A stretch of DNA of 35,239 bases. It comes from Glomus cerebriforme. Taxonomy: Eukaryota > Glomeromycota > Glomeromycetes > Glomerales > Glomeraceae. Below the pieces are notes generated by a model. The model was not told the origin of the DNA and did no database searches. It saw only the letters and a list, made by a program, of their open reading frames with translations. Position 1 is the stretch's first letter, and every line of letters starts with the position of its first letter. This document shows positions 1 through 11,239 of the stretch, in pieces. The position numbers and the translations under genes are program-made. The stretch is from contig QKYT01000123.1 of the NCBI GenBank assembly GCA_003550305.1, positions 63,243 to 98,481 of the forward strand, written 5' to 3'.

Positions 1-155
1 AATAGTTTCAGATTGTCTTGATGTTCAATTGAGCGAATTAGGTAAGATATTTTATTTTATATTATAATTCAATAATGGTTTTTAACTTTTTATTTTTTTT
101 TTTAACAGATCTTAATGAAATTGATCAAGACAGTGAAAATGATATTGATGAATGA
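1..155 (+). CDS. C-terminal end of a kinase-family protein (partial)
   Basis: Only the last two exon pieces lie in the window. Reading from base 2 gives IVSDCLDVQLSEL, a GT..AG intron at 42-108 (gtaaga donor, T-run, aacag acceptor), then DLNEIDQDSENDIDE and a TGA at 153-155. The acidic, Asn/Asp-rich tail split by a short intron has the same design as the tail of the complete kinase at 6670-8259 (LQIDLSQLKINEN, intron, DQNDESKGEEN). From that resemblance I infer the end of another tyrosine-kinase-like family member whose catalytic domain lies off the left edge. No catalytic motif is visible here, so the family call is inference. Confidence 0.6.
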
Positions 156-2345
156 GTTTTTTTTAGAAAAAACCAAAACTCAATAGTTTAATTAAATGTT
201 TGTTTTTGTATTTTTTTTTTTAAAAAAAATGTAGTATTTAATATTATTATATTATTATAAACAAATTGAATTATACGTTATTAAAGATTAAAGAAGAGAT
301 TCTTTTAAATTGTATTTATTAAATAAAAATTAAAATTAAAATTATTTTCTTGAATTAAAAGTGAGAGAAAAGAACTATATTAACTTTATAATTTAGAATA
401 TCAATAAAAAATAATGATTTAAAAATAAACATAAATTATATTTTAAGTCGAATAAAAAATTGAAATACTGTAAATACAATAATTGTAAAAAAGGATCTAG
501 AATCCCTTCAGTTTAAAATCACATTTTTCCAAAAATTTTAGAACGAAAATATTCTATTCTTAGCATTATTAGAATTTATTTTATATAATGAAATAAGAAG
601 TTCATAGATAACGAGTAGGATTTGTGATGAATTTGTGGATGCAATAGATTTATAACCTATAAAAAAAAATTCAAATTGTTCAATATGTAACTTTTATATA
701 TCTTAAAAACCTTATCTTATTATGTGACCATTTATATCCGGATTAATTGCATAATCGATGTTTTTAGGATTTTAGACTTTGCAGTCTATAAAAGTTTAAG
801 TTTGGGAATGATGATATTATAATATATTTCTATCAATCACAAACTATTTTATTAAAGTAATTATAAGAAAACATTTAAATTATATGAAAATCATCCATGT
901 TAAAATTTGATCAGTTATATAGCGGAAAAGAATATTTAATTTTATGATTTTTTTTATAATTACATAACTGATAACTTTAACTTGCTGTTTTAAAAGACTA
1001 TAAAGGTGACATTAAAGTATTGCAAGTCTGTCAAACCACATTTGAATGAAAGTTAAATTATGTATTAATGCCCTATAATGTTTCTGATTAAGGGAATATT
1101 TAATATTTTTTTCTGATAGATAATCTATTTTGATTTATTAATATATTAGAAATTTTTAAGATTTTCATATTAATGCATGACATACTTGATTAAAATCTTT
1201 CAATACATAAGGTTAATTTTATCTAAATAATTTTTATATAGTCAGAAATTCTAAGAAAAAATCAGAAATCCTAAGAAAACACGTAAGAATTTTCATTAGA
1301 AAACTAAAGGAGTTATAATCATGTTATAAATTTCATATAATCTCGTTATCTTGATCTTTTTTTCACAAATATCTGATGTTCATTTTATTTTTTTTACTTT
1401 GTGAAAATTGTAGAAAAAAAATTGATTTGTGTATACTTAATATTAAAAATCTTGAATGATAAAATTGATGTAAACAGTTATTTGAAAGTCTTATAATTAT
1501 ATCATATGAGACTACTGTTTATATATATCATAAATCAATATTTTATTTTGGGTTTAAAAATTTATATACAAGATCTTAACAATGTATTAATCCCTATAAT
1601 AGAAGGTTTAAAATGCCATTTCTGGCTTTTATATATGTATTAATATTGCACTTTGTTTAATTAAAAATCTGAAATTTAAATTACTGTATGTCACGTCATC
1701 AACCATTAACCACTTATTTTTTTTTTTTTTTTGATTTTATTTATTAATTATAAACTAGAAAATATGTCAAGCGATTTAACTTGATCAATTTCACATCCAA
1801 TTCCATGTTGATAAAAATGTCCAATTAAACTTGAATAATAAAAACATAATATTCTAATCACAGATAATATCATGGTTCTAATTAAGGGTCTGTAAGTGTC
1901 GGGAATAAATATTAATAATGATCATGAAGTTACAAAGTAGCTATTCACTTAAGTTACCTATTGTAATTACTATTTTTCATTACTTATACTTTTTAGAAGA
2001 AAATAATTAATAATAAATGTTTAAATAAATTTATTTAGTTACAGTATATTATACACAGTGAAATAACAATATTTATAAATAATGTAAGAAAAAAATGAGA
2101 GTACAATTAACAAAGAAACTACACTATAAGTGGGTATAACAATGAAAATTAAAATGATATATAAAATTTAAAAAAGAAATTACTATATGATAAAATCTGA
2201 AATAGTATAATTGTATTTTAACTATAATTTCAACTTATGTTAATCTTTGGTAATTTAGTCTAAATAAATAAATAAAATTAAAAATTAAATTACTTTATAT
2301 CAATAATTTTAAAATTATTTAAAATTTACCTTGAGGATTAATATT
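156..2345. other. AT-rich intergenic stretch, no gene seen
   Basis: About 2.2 kb of A/T-run-rich sequence between the kinase tail and the 3' end of the minus-strand kinase. I found no open frame of coding character, no splice-linked exon chain, no RNA gene and no terminal inverted repeats. It must hold the 3' UTRs of both flanking genes. Confidence 0.6.
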
Positions 2346-3824
2346 TTAAAATTTAGTAAAATCAATAGGTTCTATGGAATCTATAAAATAAAAAGATTAA
2401 TAAATATTACATTATTTTGAAACAAAGTCAAATCATAAATAGTATTAATTACTTGAATATTCTTCCTCATCATCTGCATTTTTTGGTTTAGGTAAATTAT
2501 TAAAATTCAATAGTCTACTTGTATAAATAGCATGATGATGTGTAGTATATGTAAGTTCAGTATTATCTGATTTTGTAAATGAGGGTTGTTTTTTGTTAAT
2601 TTCTTCTGCTTCTTTAATTTGTTTATAAATTTCACTATCTCTGTTATAATTCAATATTGCTATCCACCATTGTTCAAATTTTTCCAATAAATAATATGCA
2701 GTTGGTCTTTTTGATGAATCTGCATTTACACATAGTTTAAATATATCAACTATTAATTGAGGGACTTTAATATTAAAACTTGGTCTAAGTCCCTGACAGA
2801 CTTTTATTGCTAAAAATTCTTCATGAGGAATATCATGATAAGGAGGTAATCCATTAATTACTTCATATATAATAATTCCAAANCTATAAANATCACTTTN
2901 TTGTGTATATTNTTTTCCTCTTAAAACTTCAGGAGCCACATATGGCAATACTCCATAAACTTTTTTATTACATTCTTCTGATTTTTCATTTGCTGGTTTA
3001 CATAATCCTAAATCAGTAATTCTGGTATAAATAGATGAAGTATCTCTATTTAATATATTACCACTATGAAAATCCCGATGAGTTAATCCCTCTTCATGAA
3101 TAGCAGCAAGGCCCCGTGCAATATCCCTTAAAATATCAAGTTTATTAAACAAGCTCAATGAATTGAAATCATTATTTAATCTTTGTCTTAAATTACCATT
3201 ATCTGCATAATCCATTACCATCATAAAATTACTNGTTTTAGGATCTTTAGTAATGCCATAAAGTTTAATGACCTGATTTGAATTATTTATTTTCAAGTGT
3301 AAATTTATCTAACAATAATATAAAGTAAAAAATCAGTTTTCATTTGAAGTATTGATTAAAATTATACATTAAAAAATATTTACCTCATTTAAAAATTCCA
3401 ATGTTATATTTTTTGAATTATTTAAACTCTTTAATGCAACAGTTTCATTTTTCCAATTTGCTTTATAAATTGTTCCAAAACCTCCCTTTGCAATATATTC
3501 AATATTTTCAAATTTATCATATTCAATCCATTTTAATTTATTATTTTGATATTCTTGGATAAATTTATCAATATCATCAGAATTTCCACAAGTCCAATTT
3601 TTGATATTTTGTTGAAGATGTTTAGAATTACATGGTTGACACAAACCATAACCAGTATTAGGTTGTTTACATTCTTTACATAAACCATAATCTGTATAAC
3701 GTCCTTTTAATTCTTTATTTAATATTAGTTTATCAATTAACAATTTTTGTTCTTCAGTTAAATAATAATTGGTAAAATTTTTTATTTGTTCAAATACATC
3801 ATCACTGAGATGTTTTTGCTCCAT
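2346..3824 (-). CDS. Protein kinase, tyrosine-kinase-like, with CxxC/CxxC head
   Basis: Three exons: 3824-3384, 3308-2453 and 2380-2346, joined by GT..AG introns of 75 and 72 nt, giving 443 residues. The N-terminal part holds a likely zinc-binding knuckle (C49-x2-C52...C62-x2-C65) and the linker KNWTCGNSDDIDKFIQ. The kinase domain follows: glycine loop KGGFGTIYK (113-121), VAIK-type lysine K132 (VALKSL), a glutamate at the end of exon 1 (E147), catalytic loop HRDFHSGNIL (224-233), DLG in place of DFG (246-248), APE (272-274) and a DxYxFG helix-F motif. Catalytic Lys, Asp and metal-binding Asp are all present, so activity is expected. The family is hugely expanded in glomeromycete fungi; a signalling role is inferred, the substrate is unknown. 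Five ambiguous bases give unknown residues. The last exon ends NSIEPIDFTKF at a TAA, followed in frame by NINPQ and a donor-like site, so the family's usual tail may have been shortened by an early stop. Reading through the second donor instead would end the protein at 2445. Confidence 0.88.
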
Positions 3825-4490
3825 AACGTTACAAATTAGAATAGATAATAAAATTATTCTAAAAGTTTTTTAATGTTATTAGAAAATTCAAGGTATCAAA
3901 TATTTAAAAATTAAAATGTGAACCGAAAAAAAAATTCATTTATTTCTTGACAATTTTGTGTAACCAGTGTGACTTTTAAAAAATAAAGATTGACATGGCG
4001 TTGACTTTTTTATTTTCACATGATAAAATTTAATATCTAAAAAGGAAAGATCCTGATAAATTTTTTTTTTATTTACAAATAATAATTACTATTAAATTAT
4101 TTTATCTTTTTAACACTTGAAAATTAATTTCTAAAAATAATTTCATCAATTTTTATATCAGTACCATTTAAAAGTTTAATAAATCTTAATCAATCATTAA
4201 AGTAATTCTATTTTTGTAAGATTTCTTCAAATCAGTAATAAAACACACTATATTCATTAAAATTTGTAATTTATAATAATTTTTTTCATACAAATGAGAT
4301 AAAATTCTTGCTTCTATGACCCATAGTCTAACTTTGAAAAACAGATTTTTTAATAGCCAAGCCACAAATAACATAATTGATTGGCTATTATTAAACTCGA
4401 AGTTATCAAGTAAATAAATATGATATTCATTTTTAAATCCTTCACGATATTCTTAAAAATATTAAAAACATACTAAATCTCTTTATTTGT
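3825..4490. other. Upstream region of the minus-strand kinase
   Basis: AT-rich sequence that should include the kinase promoter. No clear TATA box was singled out. On the minus strand a 62-codon frame at 4374-4186 contains ARILSHLYEKN and FITDL, which loosely resemble the catalytic-loop approach and the DFG region of the neighbouring kinases. This could be a decayed kinase shard, but the match is too weak to annotate as one. Confidence 0.4.
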
Positions 4491-4612
4491 TATGCAGTTC
4501 ATGAAGTATTTAATGGACTACCTTCTTATCGTGATATGGTTCATGAAGAGCTTCTGGCAATATAAATCTGCAAAGGACTTAGATCAAAGTTTTAATATTA
4601 CTTATTTCTTAT
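4491..4612 (+). pseudogene. Shard of a kinase gene (C-lobe), decayed
   Basis: Read from 4497, the sequence gives VHEVFNGLPSYRDMVHEELLAI, a TAA, then ICKGLRSKF. This lines up with YEVISGLPPYHDVNHDQNLALKICQGLRPRFNI of the intact kinase at 6670-8259, at the same spacing. The stop stands where the intact gene has a Lys codon (AAA), and an extra T after the RSKF codons throws the next two codons out of frame. No further kinase motif is recognisable on either side, so only about 120 bp of the original gene survive. It is not expected to make protein. Confidence 0.65.
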
Positions 4613-6669
4613 TAGATAAAACTATTCTGCAATAATTTTTATATTATATACTAATTTTTAACATAAAAAAGATCAGATCCATTAAATTATCAGGCCGAAA
4701 TGATTTATTTTGTGTAAAAGCCACATTTTTTAGTAAAAAATCCATTTTTAAAATAAATAATTAATAGGTTTTGCTTGTTATTTATTATAAATTAATTTAT
4801 TATTGTAATTAAATAATTATTTATAGTATATAAAAAAAGTAAATTAAAAATAAATAAAATAAATTTAATATTGCAACCAATACTATTATCTATTCTCTAT
4901 TTTATAATTTGTTGTATTTTTTCTTATTTTTTGATTTTTTTTTTGTATTCCTTCATTATCCTTTTCTAATTTATTTCTATTATTTATTGATTTTATATTT
5001 ATACTTTGTTTTTATATCATTATTTCTTTACTATTTCTACTATTTTATTACATCTTTCATCCAAATTAGTTTCTTATATCATCTTTTTTTTTCAAATTTA
5101 CTTAATCTTATAATTTTGTTCATGATTTTTCTTCCTGTTTCGAACTTTCAATTATTGTGATAGGTCTTATTAACTTTTAAATTATTCGTCCATTTTTTCC
5201 ATTTTGTTTCTTTCATTAATCTTCACTTTTTTCCTTATTCTGTAAGTGATCACCAATCTCTTCCTGGCACTTTCCTTTTCTAAATCAATACAACCTTCTT
5301 TGTTTATAATCATCATTTTTTCTTTAAATCGTCTTTTCAATTCCCTTTTTTCACCTATACAACTTTTACTTATTCATTCTTAAAAATGTACCTCTTTGTT
5401 CTTTTGTTATGTTTCTAATCAAGCATCCTCTTAATCATTTTAATCATTTTGCCAGGTTCTCTTTTAACAGTCTTTCACTTATTAATTATTTATCTCATTT
5501 TTTGCCCTTTTTCTTTTATTTTCTTCTGTGCTTTTTTTATTAATTTATTTATCTGTTCAAAACTAATTTTTTCCGTTTGTTTTAAATTATTATGTATTTC
5601 TTTTATCTTCTTTCTGCTTGTTGAAATATTGCTTCATAAATATAAGTAATAGGAATGAGTAGGGGGATTCTAGTCTAACCCAAACCAGCCAGTTAGGAGA
5701 GACTCGACTATCTGACTGATCTTTCCTTGCCTGATATAAGAAATATCTCACATGCAGTATAAGGAAAGGAATTTTTTGTTTTTAAAATAGTTAGAGAAAT
5801 AATATTATAGTAATGTGTGTTATGTCTTCAATAGAATGTATACTAGACCAGTTGATTGTAATAGAAATATTTAAACCTTTTCACATGAACAAATAATATT
5901 ATGATTAAATAATAAATTCTCATGATAAATTTTATAAACGCAATGACATAATTTGTCAAAATTCATTTGAAATTCAGAATTCAGACTTTATACAGATAAA
6001 GAAATTTTTTTGCCAAGTATTATAGTTAAATACCACAAAAATTAAAACTAAATAAACTAAATAAAATAAATGAATAAATGACAAATGTACACACTAAAAA
6101 CAATTGAATACCAATTGTACCATCATATTAAACCTGTCTCAAAAATTATTTTTAATCATGCCATCCAATTTTTTTTGTTTCAATCAGAAAGGATCGTAAA
6201 TTACAATGATAGTCTAACGCATAACTTAAACTTTCATGGTTACTGTACGACCATTATGTCAAATGAATAATTATCAAAAAATAGAAGAATAATAAATAAA
6301 TAAATACTGATATTTTTTTGAAAAAAAAACAAGTTCTTATTATTCGTCCTTTTAAATTGAATATTTTGATATGAAAATATTAACTTTTTTTAAATATTTT
6401 GTCGCAATAATATGATAAATTGGGAAAGCACCAGTCGATATTCTTATTTTAAATATGTCGATCTTTAATATTTCAACGCAGTAAAAATTTAAAATCGTAA
6501 CACAATATTTGTTACACGGAATTAGAAATTCCGGATGCATAAAAAAAGATTCTTTTTATAACATTTTTCCTTCTTAAATATTCTTCCTTTTCTTCTGATA
6601 ATGTCTATTTTTTAATTGTTTTATGCAATAGAGTTTATTTATAATATTTTTAAAATAAACTATTGAACT
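4613..6669. other. T-rich gene-poor stretch with a possible unidentified remnant
   Basis: From about 4905 to 5650 the plus strand is strongly pyrimidine-rich; plus-strand frames here read only as Phe/Leu/Tyr runs. The minus strand shows short Lys/Glu-rich pieces such as LKQTEKISFEQINKLIKKAQ broken by many stops, as in an old coiled-coil coding region. At about 5653-5735 there is a patch of clearly higher GC content that fits no tRNA fold I could make. From 5740 to 6669 I see no gene; this part must contain the promoter of the kinase that starts at 6670. Confidence 0.4.
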
Positions 6670-8259
6670 ATGAATTTGGATTTTGGAACATGTGAAGAAT
6701 GTGAACAAAAATATACTGGATATAAATGGTGTAACACATGCAACGCAAAACGATTTCAACAAAATTTCAAAAATTGGACTAGTGGTAATGATGATATTGA
6801 TAAATTTATTCAACATACTCAGTTATCAGCAACTAATTGGTTTAAAGTATTAGAATGGATACCTTATGATAGATTTTATAATATTGAATATATTGCAAAA
6901 GGTGGGTTTGGTAAAGTGTATAAAGCAATTTGGATTGATGGAGAAATACTTTATTGGGATAATAAAAATCAAAATTGGGAACGACCATATCCAAATAAGG
7001 ATGTAGCTTTAAAAAGTTTAAATAATTCAAAAAATATTACATTAGAATTTATCAATGAGGTATAAATTAATTTATTACATTTAATGAATTTTTGAAGTAT
7101 GATTTTTACTAATTTATTTTTTATAAAATGTACAATTTAGATTACTTCTCATCATAAACTTATATATGGTAATAGTTTATATCAGAATGTTTCTATTATT
7201 AGACTTTATGGAATAACTCAAGATCCAGATACAAAAAATTACATGATGGTTTTAGATTATGCAAAAAATGGAAATTTACGAAATTATTTAAATGTTAAAT
7301 TAAGTTGGGAAGATAAAATTCGTAATTTATATTATATTGCAAATGGACTTAATGAAATTCATGCAAATGAGCTAATTCATCGAGATTTACATATTGGCAA
7401 TATACTTTATAACAATAATGCTTGTATAACTGATATGGGATTATGTAAACCTGCAGATTATATTGCATCAGAAAATACAAAAAATAATATATATGGCGTT
7501 TTACCTTATATTGCTCCTGAAGTTTTAAGAGGACAAAATTATACCAAAGCTTCTGATATTTATAGTTTTGGTATAATTATGTATGAAGTAATTTCTGGTT
7601 TACCTCCTTATCATGATGTAAACCATGATCAAAATTTAGCATTAAAAATTTGCCAAGGACTTAGACCAAGGTTTAATATTAAAGTACCTCAATTGATTGT
7701 GCATTTAATTAAAAGATGCTTAGATGCAAATCAATTAAATCGTCCACCAGCAAGTGAAATTAAAGATATTTTAAATCAATGGCCTCATGAATGCATAAAT
7801 GAAACAGAATTAAAGAAGCAAATTGAAGAAGCAGATTCAATTAATAATAAATTACAAACTAGTAACGTGATTTTGACTAGCTTATCATATGAAACACATT
7901 CAGAAGCTATTTATACAAGCAGATTACTTAATTTCAACAATCTTCCTGAACCAAAAAATTCAGATGATTATTATAAACATTATGATAATATTATAAGCAC
8001 CGAATATTCTGGTAATTAAATTTTTATTTTGTTTGAAAAATATTAAAAAAAGTCTAATAAGTAATTTTATTTGATAGAAAATCTACAAATTGATCTTTCT
8101 CAATTGAAAATTAACGAAAATGGTAAATTTTTTTATTAATGTATTAAACTTTGTTTATGATAACATAATTATTTTTAATTTTACAATCTATTTTTTTTTT
8201 TAGATCAAAATGATGAATCTAAAGGCGAGGAAAATTTTAAGAAAAAATCAATTTTGTAA
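6670..8259 (+). CDS. Protein kinase, tyrosine-kinase-like, with CxxC/CxxC head
   Basis: Four exons (6670-7059, 7141-8011, 8078-8122, 8204-8259) joined by GT..AG introns of 81, 66 and 81 nt; the frame closes exactly to 453 residues and a TAA. Residues 8-24 hold two CxxC pairs (C8/C11, C21/C24), a likely zinc knuckle, followed by the linker KNWTSGNDDIDKFIQ. The catalytic domain has the glycine loop KGGFGKVYK (77-85), a family-specific insertion (about 88-110, Trp/Asn-rich), lysine K115 (VALKSL), HRDLHIGNIL (210-219), DMG in place of DFG (228-230), APE (255-257) and DIYSFG (269-274). The essential Lys and both Asp residues are intact, so this is probably an active Ser/Thr or dual-specificity kinase; its target is unknown. 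The C-terminal tail is acidic and Asn-rich. The start is the only ATG in frame before the CxxC head. It is closely related to the minus-strand kinase at 2346-3824 and arranged divergently from it, as expected of a dispersed expanded family. Confidence 0.9.
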
Positions 8260-10057
8260 TTTTATAGATGTATTTTAACAAATTACTATATATGGACTAA
8301 TGAAAGTTATTCATTTATTATATTTATTATTAGAAGAATTATAATTCAGTAAGTTACAAAGTAGTTGTACAAGGATGAAACTATTAAACAACTTATTAAA
8401 ATGTAATCTGATTTTGGGTATAAATACAGTTAATATTTAAGTTTTAATGATAAATGTGATTAAAGAATTTTGTTTTTTTTTCTTAAAAAAAATGTAGCAT
8501 CTTATAAAATAATGGTTTTTTATGTTACCATTGGAAGATGTAAAACACATATTATATTTTCGAAATGTTAACTAGTTTATAAATAAAATAGATTCCTTTT
8601 AACAGGAGGTAATGTCTATGTAATTATAATATCCGAATCACAAATAACAAAAGGGTCATTTATGAGAAAAAACTTCATAATTTTTCATTAAGTTTTAAAT
8701 TCTTTTTTATGGATTATTCTCATTTTTATTAGTTTTGTGATTTTATTGATAATGTAAAGGTAGAGTTTAGTGTTTGATTGGTATAAATTATTTTATTATT
8801 TATAATATGATTTGAAGCACAGTAGTTAAACATTTACATTAAACAGATTTCGTTTATTTAATAAAGTAGCAGTAAAGGTTTCAAACAATAATATGCATTT
8901 TTTGTGCATATTTCGTTTCAATTAACAGATCCTGAAAAATAAAAAAATATTAAATAAAATTTGATATATTTCTTAAATTATATATGTTCAAAGTGAATAA
9001 AAAAAATGTTTATTTATTAAAATGAATAAATATTTACAGGATGTTAAATAAATAATAAAAAACATATACATTTATTACTGATGGTTACTTTTTGACATAT
9101 TAAGATCACCGTAGATACTAAAGAATAGAATATTATGAGTATAAAAGCTCAATGGTTTGCCAAGTATATTCCAAAAGAATATAAAGCACTGATACCAGAC
9201 CAATAACATACAACCAATAATTAGTAAAAACTATTGTCCAATTTAAACCTTTGTACCATAAAGGAAGGTACATAACTAACCACTCCTCTGGAGTTAGAAG
9301 TCCTTAAGAAATTATTGTGGGTTTTACCATACAACACATGGTTGAGGCATTAAACATTTGAAAATAAAGTCACAAGGTTCCTGCATTGAATTAGAAACAG
9401 TCCTGCACCCATCACTTCAATTCACAGGATAGCTCGTAATAGCTTTACTAATCATATCGGTATGCTACATGGACCAGTATTTATACCCGTAATTAATAAA
9501 TCAATTACCTCATTGAGCTGTTAAATTGGATTAAAGTAGATTCTAGGTTCTTTGCTTTGATATAATCATGGCTAAGTTAAATAAAAAAAAAGATACGTCC
9601 TTCTAACATAAATTCAGACACCAAGAAAATATTTAACAAAACCGTTCTTAAGTGATGAAAACATTTAAATATTCTAGGTATCCAGATTTATTTTTATGTT
9701 TTTAAAGGAGAAAAAGGCCAGTATTTATATATTTTATTCTATATGAATTCCTTGTGAAAGAAGCCATAGTATAACACAAACTTTACATTTTTACCATTTG
9801 AATCACTATAATTATGATCATTATGAAAATTCAACATGAAAATATTTTGATAATGAGATACTCATATTTATTATATTCAAAAAATTTAATTCTTTATTNT
9901 TTTTAAAANAAAAAAAAATCTATTAAAGAAAAATTTAATTGAAAAAAAAAATGAAATTATACAATGTAGAGTGTATGTAATTAGCTAATTTAAATCTAAA
10001 ATGAATCTAATAGGTAATTCTAATAGAAAATTATTATATCTTTTTTTGATTAAATGA
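8260..10057. other. AT-rich stretch with a possible worn coding remnant near 9120-9580
   Basis: Most of this is A/T runs that should include the 3' UTRs of the kinase and of the hydrolase gene. Between about 9120 and 9580 base composition is more balanced, and the minus strand has a roughly 60-codon open stretch containing GLLTPEEWLVMYLPLWYKGL with stops on both sides. It has the feel of an eroded gene or transposon, but I recognise no domain. Confidence 0.4.
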
Positions 10058-11239
10058 TTATAGATGAGCTCTCTCGGGTGAATTTTCGATTGTATCCTTA
10101 TCATATATTACGTTATTATATAGTCTAATTCCCTTCTTTTCCATAATCTTACGCAACTCTTCATACGTATTTGAAGGATATTGAGTAATTAAATGTGTCC
10201 TACTACCAAATGGAAGCGACCAATCGCCATCTCTATAAAGTAAATCTTTTCTTAAAAATTTTTGACTAAGATCTAAATCTAATGGAATAACTCTATCTCT
10301 ATTTATGAACGAGATGATGTCATTACTATGATCAAATAATAAATTTTTAAGATTCCAAGAAGGACCATAATCAGGAGAAAGATGAGTACGATATGATTCA
10401 ATATTATTCTTCATTAATAAACCTCCAATTTTTGTAATATTTTCTATCATCCACAAAAGAGTTGCTTTAGATATTCTTTCATTACCACCAAAACCTAAAA
10501 AATTTCCACCCCCTATTTCCATATGTACACCAGGAAACCAAGTTTCTTTGATTATAGTCTTACTAGAAGTACTTGGATATATATGACAAGGTTCAAAGAA
10601 AGACGTTCTTTCATGAATGGCTAAAGCTTGACATACATAATTAACAATATTTGGTACAGTTTGATCATAAAATTCCAAATATTTAAAACCTTCTCCTATT
10701 ATATAAGCTGGTAAACCATAAGCACCAACAGTATCCCATAACCCAAGAAATTTAATAATTGGTTTTTCAGTATCAGGATAACTAAAAGATTTTTTAAAGT
10801 CATCAGAACCAGGTCCCTCNGGGTGATAAACTTTATCCCTATTACGATAAATATCATAAGCGACATCAACAAGTTTATCAATTTGATCGGGTGTGATATC
10901 ACGATCAAGTTTCAATATGCCACAATTTCTTATCAATCCAGCGATACACCTAACGGTATAAGCACCACGACTAAAACCAAAAAGCCATATGTCATCATCA
11001 GGATTATAGTGATTAATTATATACTTATAACCTTCTTTGATTTTTCTATCAAGGCTTACAGCTATAGCACCATCTATGATAAAATTAAAGGCCAATTCTC
11101 CAATTCCAATTCCGTCCAAGTACATGACATGTTGTTTGTAGTCTTCCTCAATTAATTCTTTATACAATGTATTAACGTTTGTTTCGGAATTTGGACTATT
11201 CCAGGTTCCATCGCACATTACGACGATATTTTTAGTCAT
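10058..11239 (-). CDS. DUF2235 alpha/beta-hydrolase (Tle1-like phospholipase fold)
   Basis: A single-exon gene of 393 residues opening MTKNIVVMCDGTWNSP, the typical N-terminal strand of the DUF2235 family (Pfam PF09994), uncharacterised hydrolases that include the bacterial Tle1 phospholipase effectors. Visible landmarks: the nucleophile elbow GFSRGAY with Ser90 (GxSxG), LWDTVGAYG with Asp168, and WFPGVHMEIGGG with His238. In the family the last motif is usually WFPGVHxDxGGG, so Glu replaces the common Asp here. Ser, Asp and His are all in place, so catalysis is likely; the substrate (phospholipid or another ester) is inferred only. There is no signal peptide or membrane segment, so a cytosolic enzyme is expected. 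One ambiguous base makes residue 139 unknown. Length and motif order fit fungal members. The ATG at 11239 is directly followed by the conserved first strand, which fixes the start. Confidence 0.9.
   Translation of the reverse strand: MTKNIVVMCDGTWNSPNSETNVNTLYKELIEEDYKQHVMYLDGIGIGELAFNFIIDGAIAVSLDRKIKEGYKYIINHYNPDDDIWLFGFSRGAYTVRCIAGLIRNCGILKLDRDITPDQIDKLVDVAYDIYRNRDKVYHXEGPGSDDFKKSFSYPDTEKPIIKFLGLWDTVGAYGLPAYIIGEGFKYLEFYDQTVPNIVNYVCQALAIHERTSFFEPCHIYPSTSSKTIIKETWFPGVHMEIGGGNFLGFGGNERISKATLLWMIENITKIGGLLMKNNIESYRTHLSPDYGPSWNLKNLLFDHSNDIISFINRDRVIPLDLDLSQKFLRKDLLYRDGDWSLPFGSRTHLITQYPSNTYEELRKIMEKKGIRLYNNVIYDKDTIENSPERAHL

Noticed and set aside
4909..5160. Plus-strand 83-codon frame rich in Phe, Leu and Tyr
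   Set aside because: It is a by-product of a T-rich tract; no membrane-protein pattern, start context or conservation can be argued, and the minus strand looks more coding-like.
5449..5649. Plus-strand hydrophobic 66-codon frame
   Set aside because: Same T-rich tract; composition alone explains the apparent hydrophobic protein.
5653..5735. tRNA gene in the GC-richer patch
   Set aside because: No acceptor stem or T-arm pairing could be built on either strand.
10823..11155. 110-codon plus-strand frame
   Set aside because: Lies opposite the strongly supported DUF2235 gene and is its antisense shadow.
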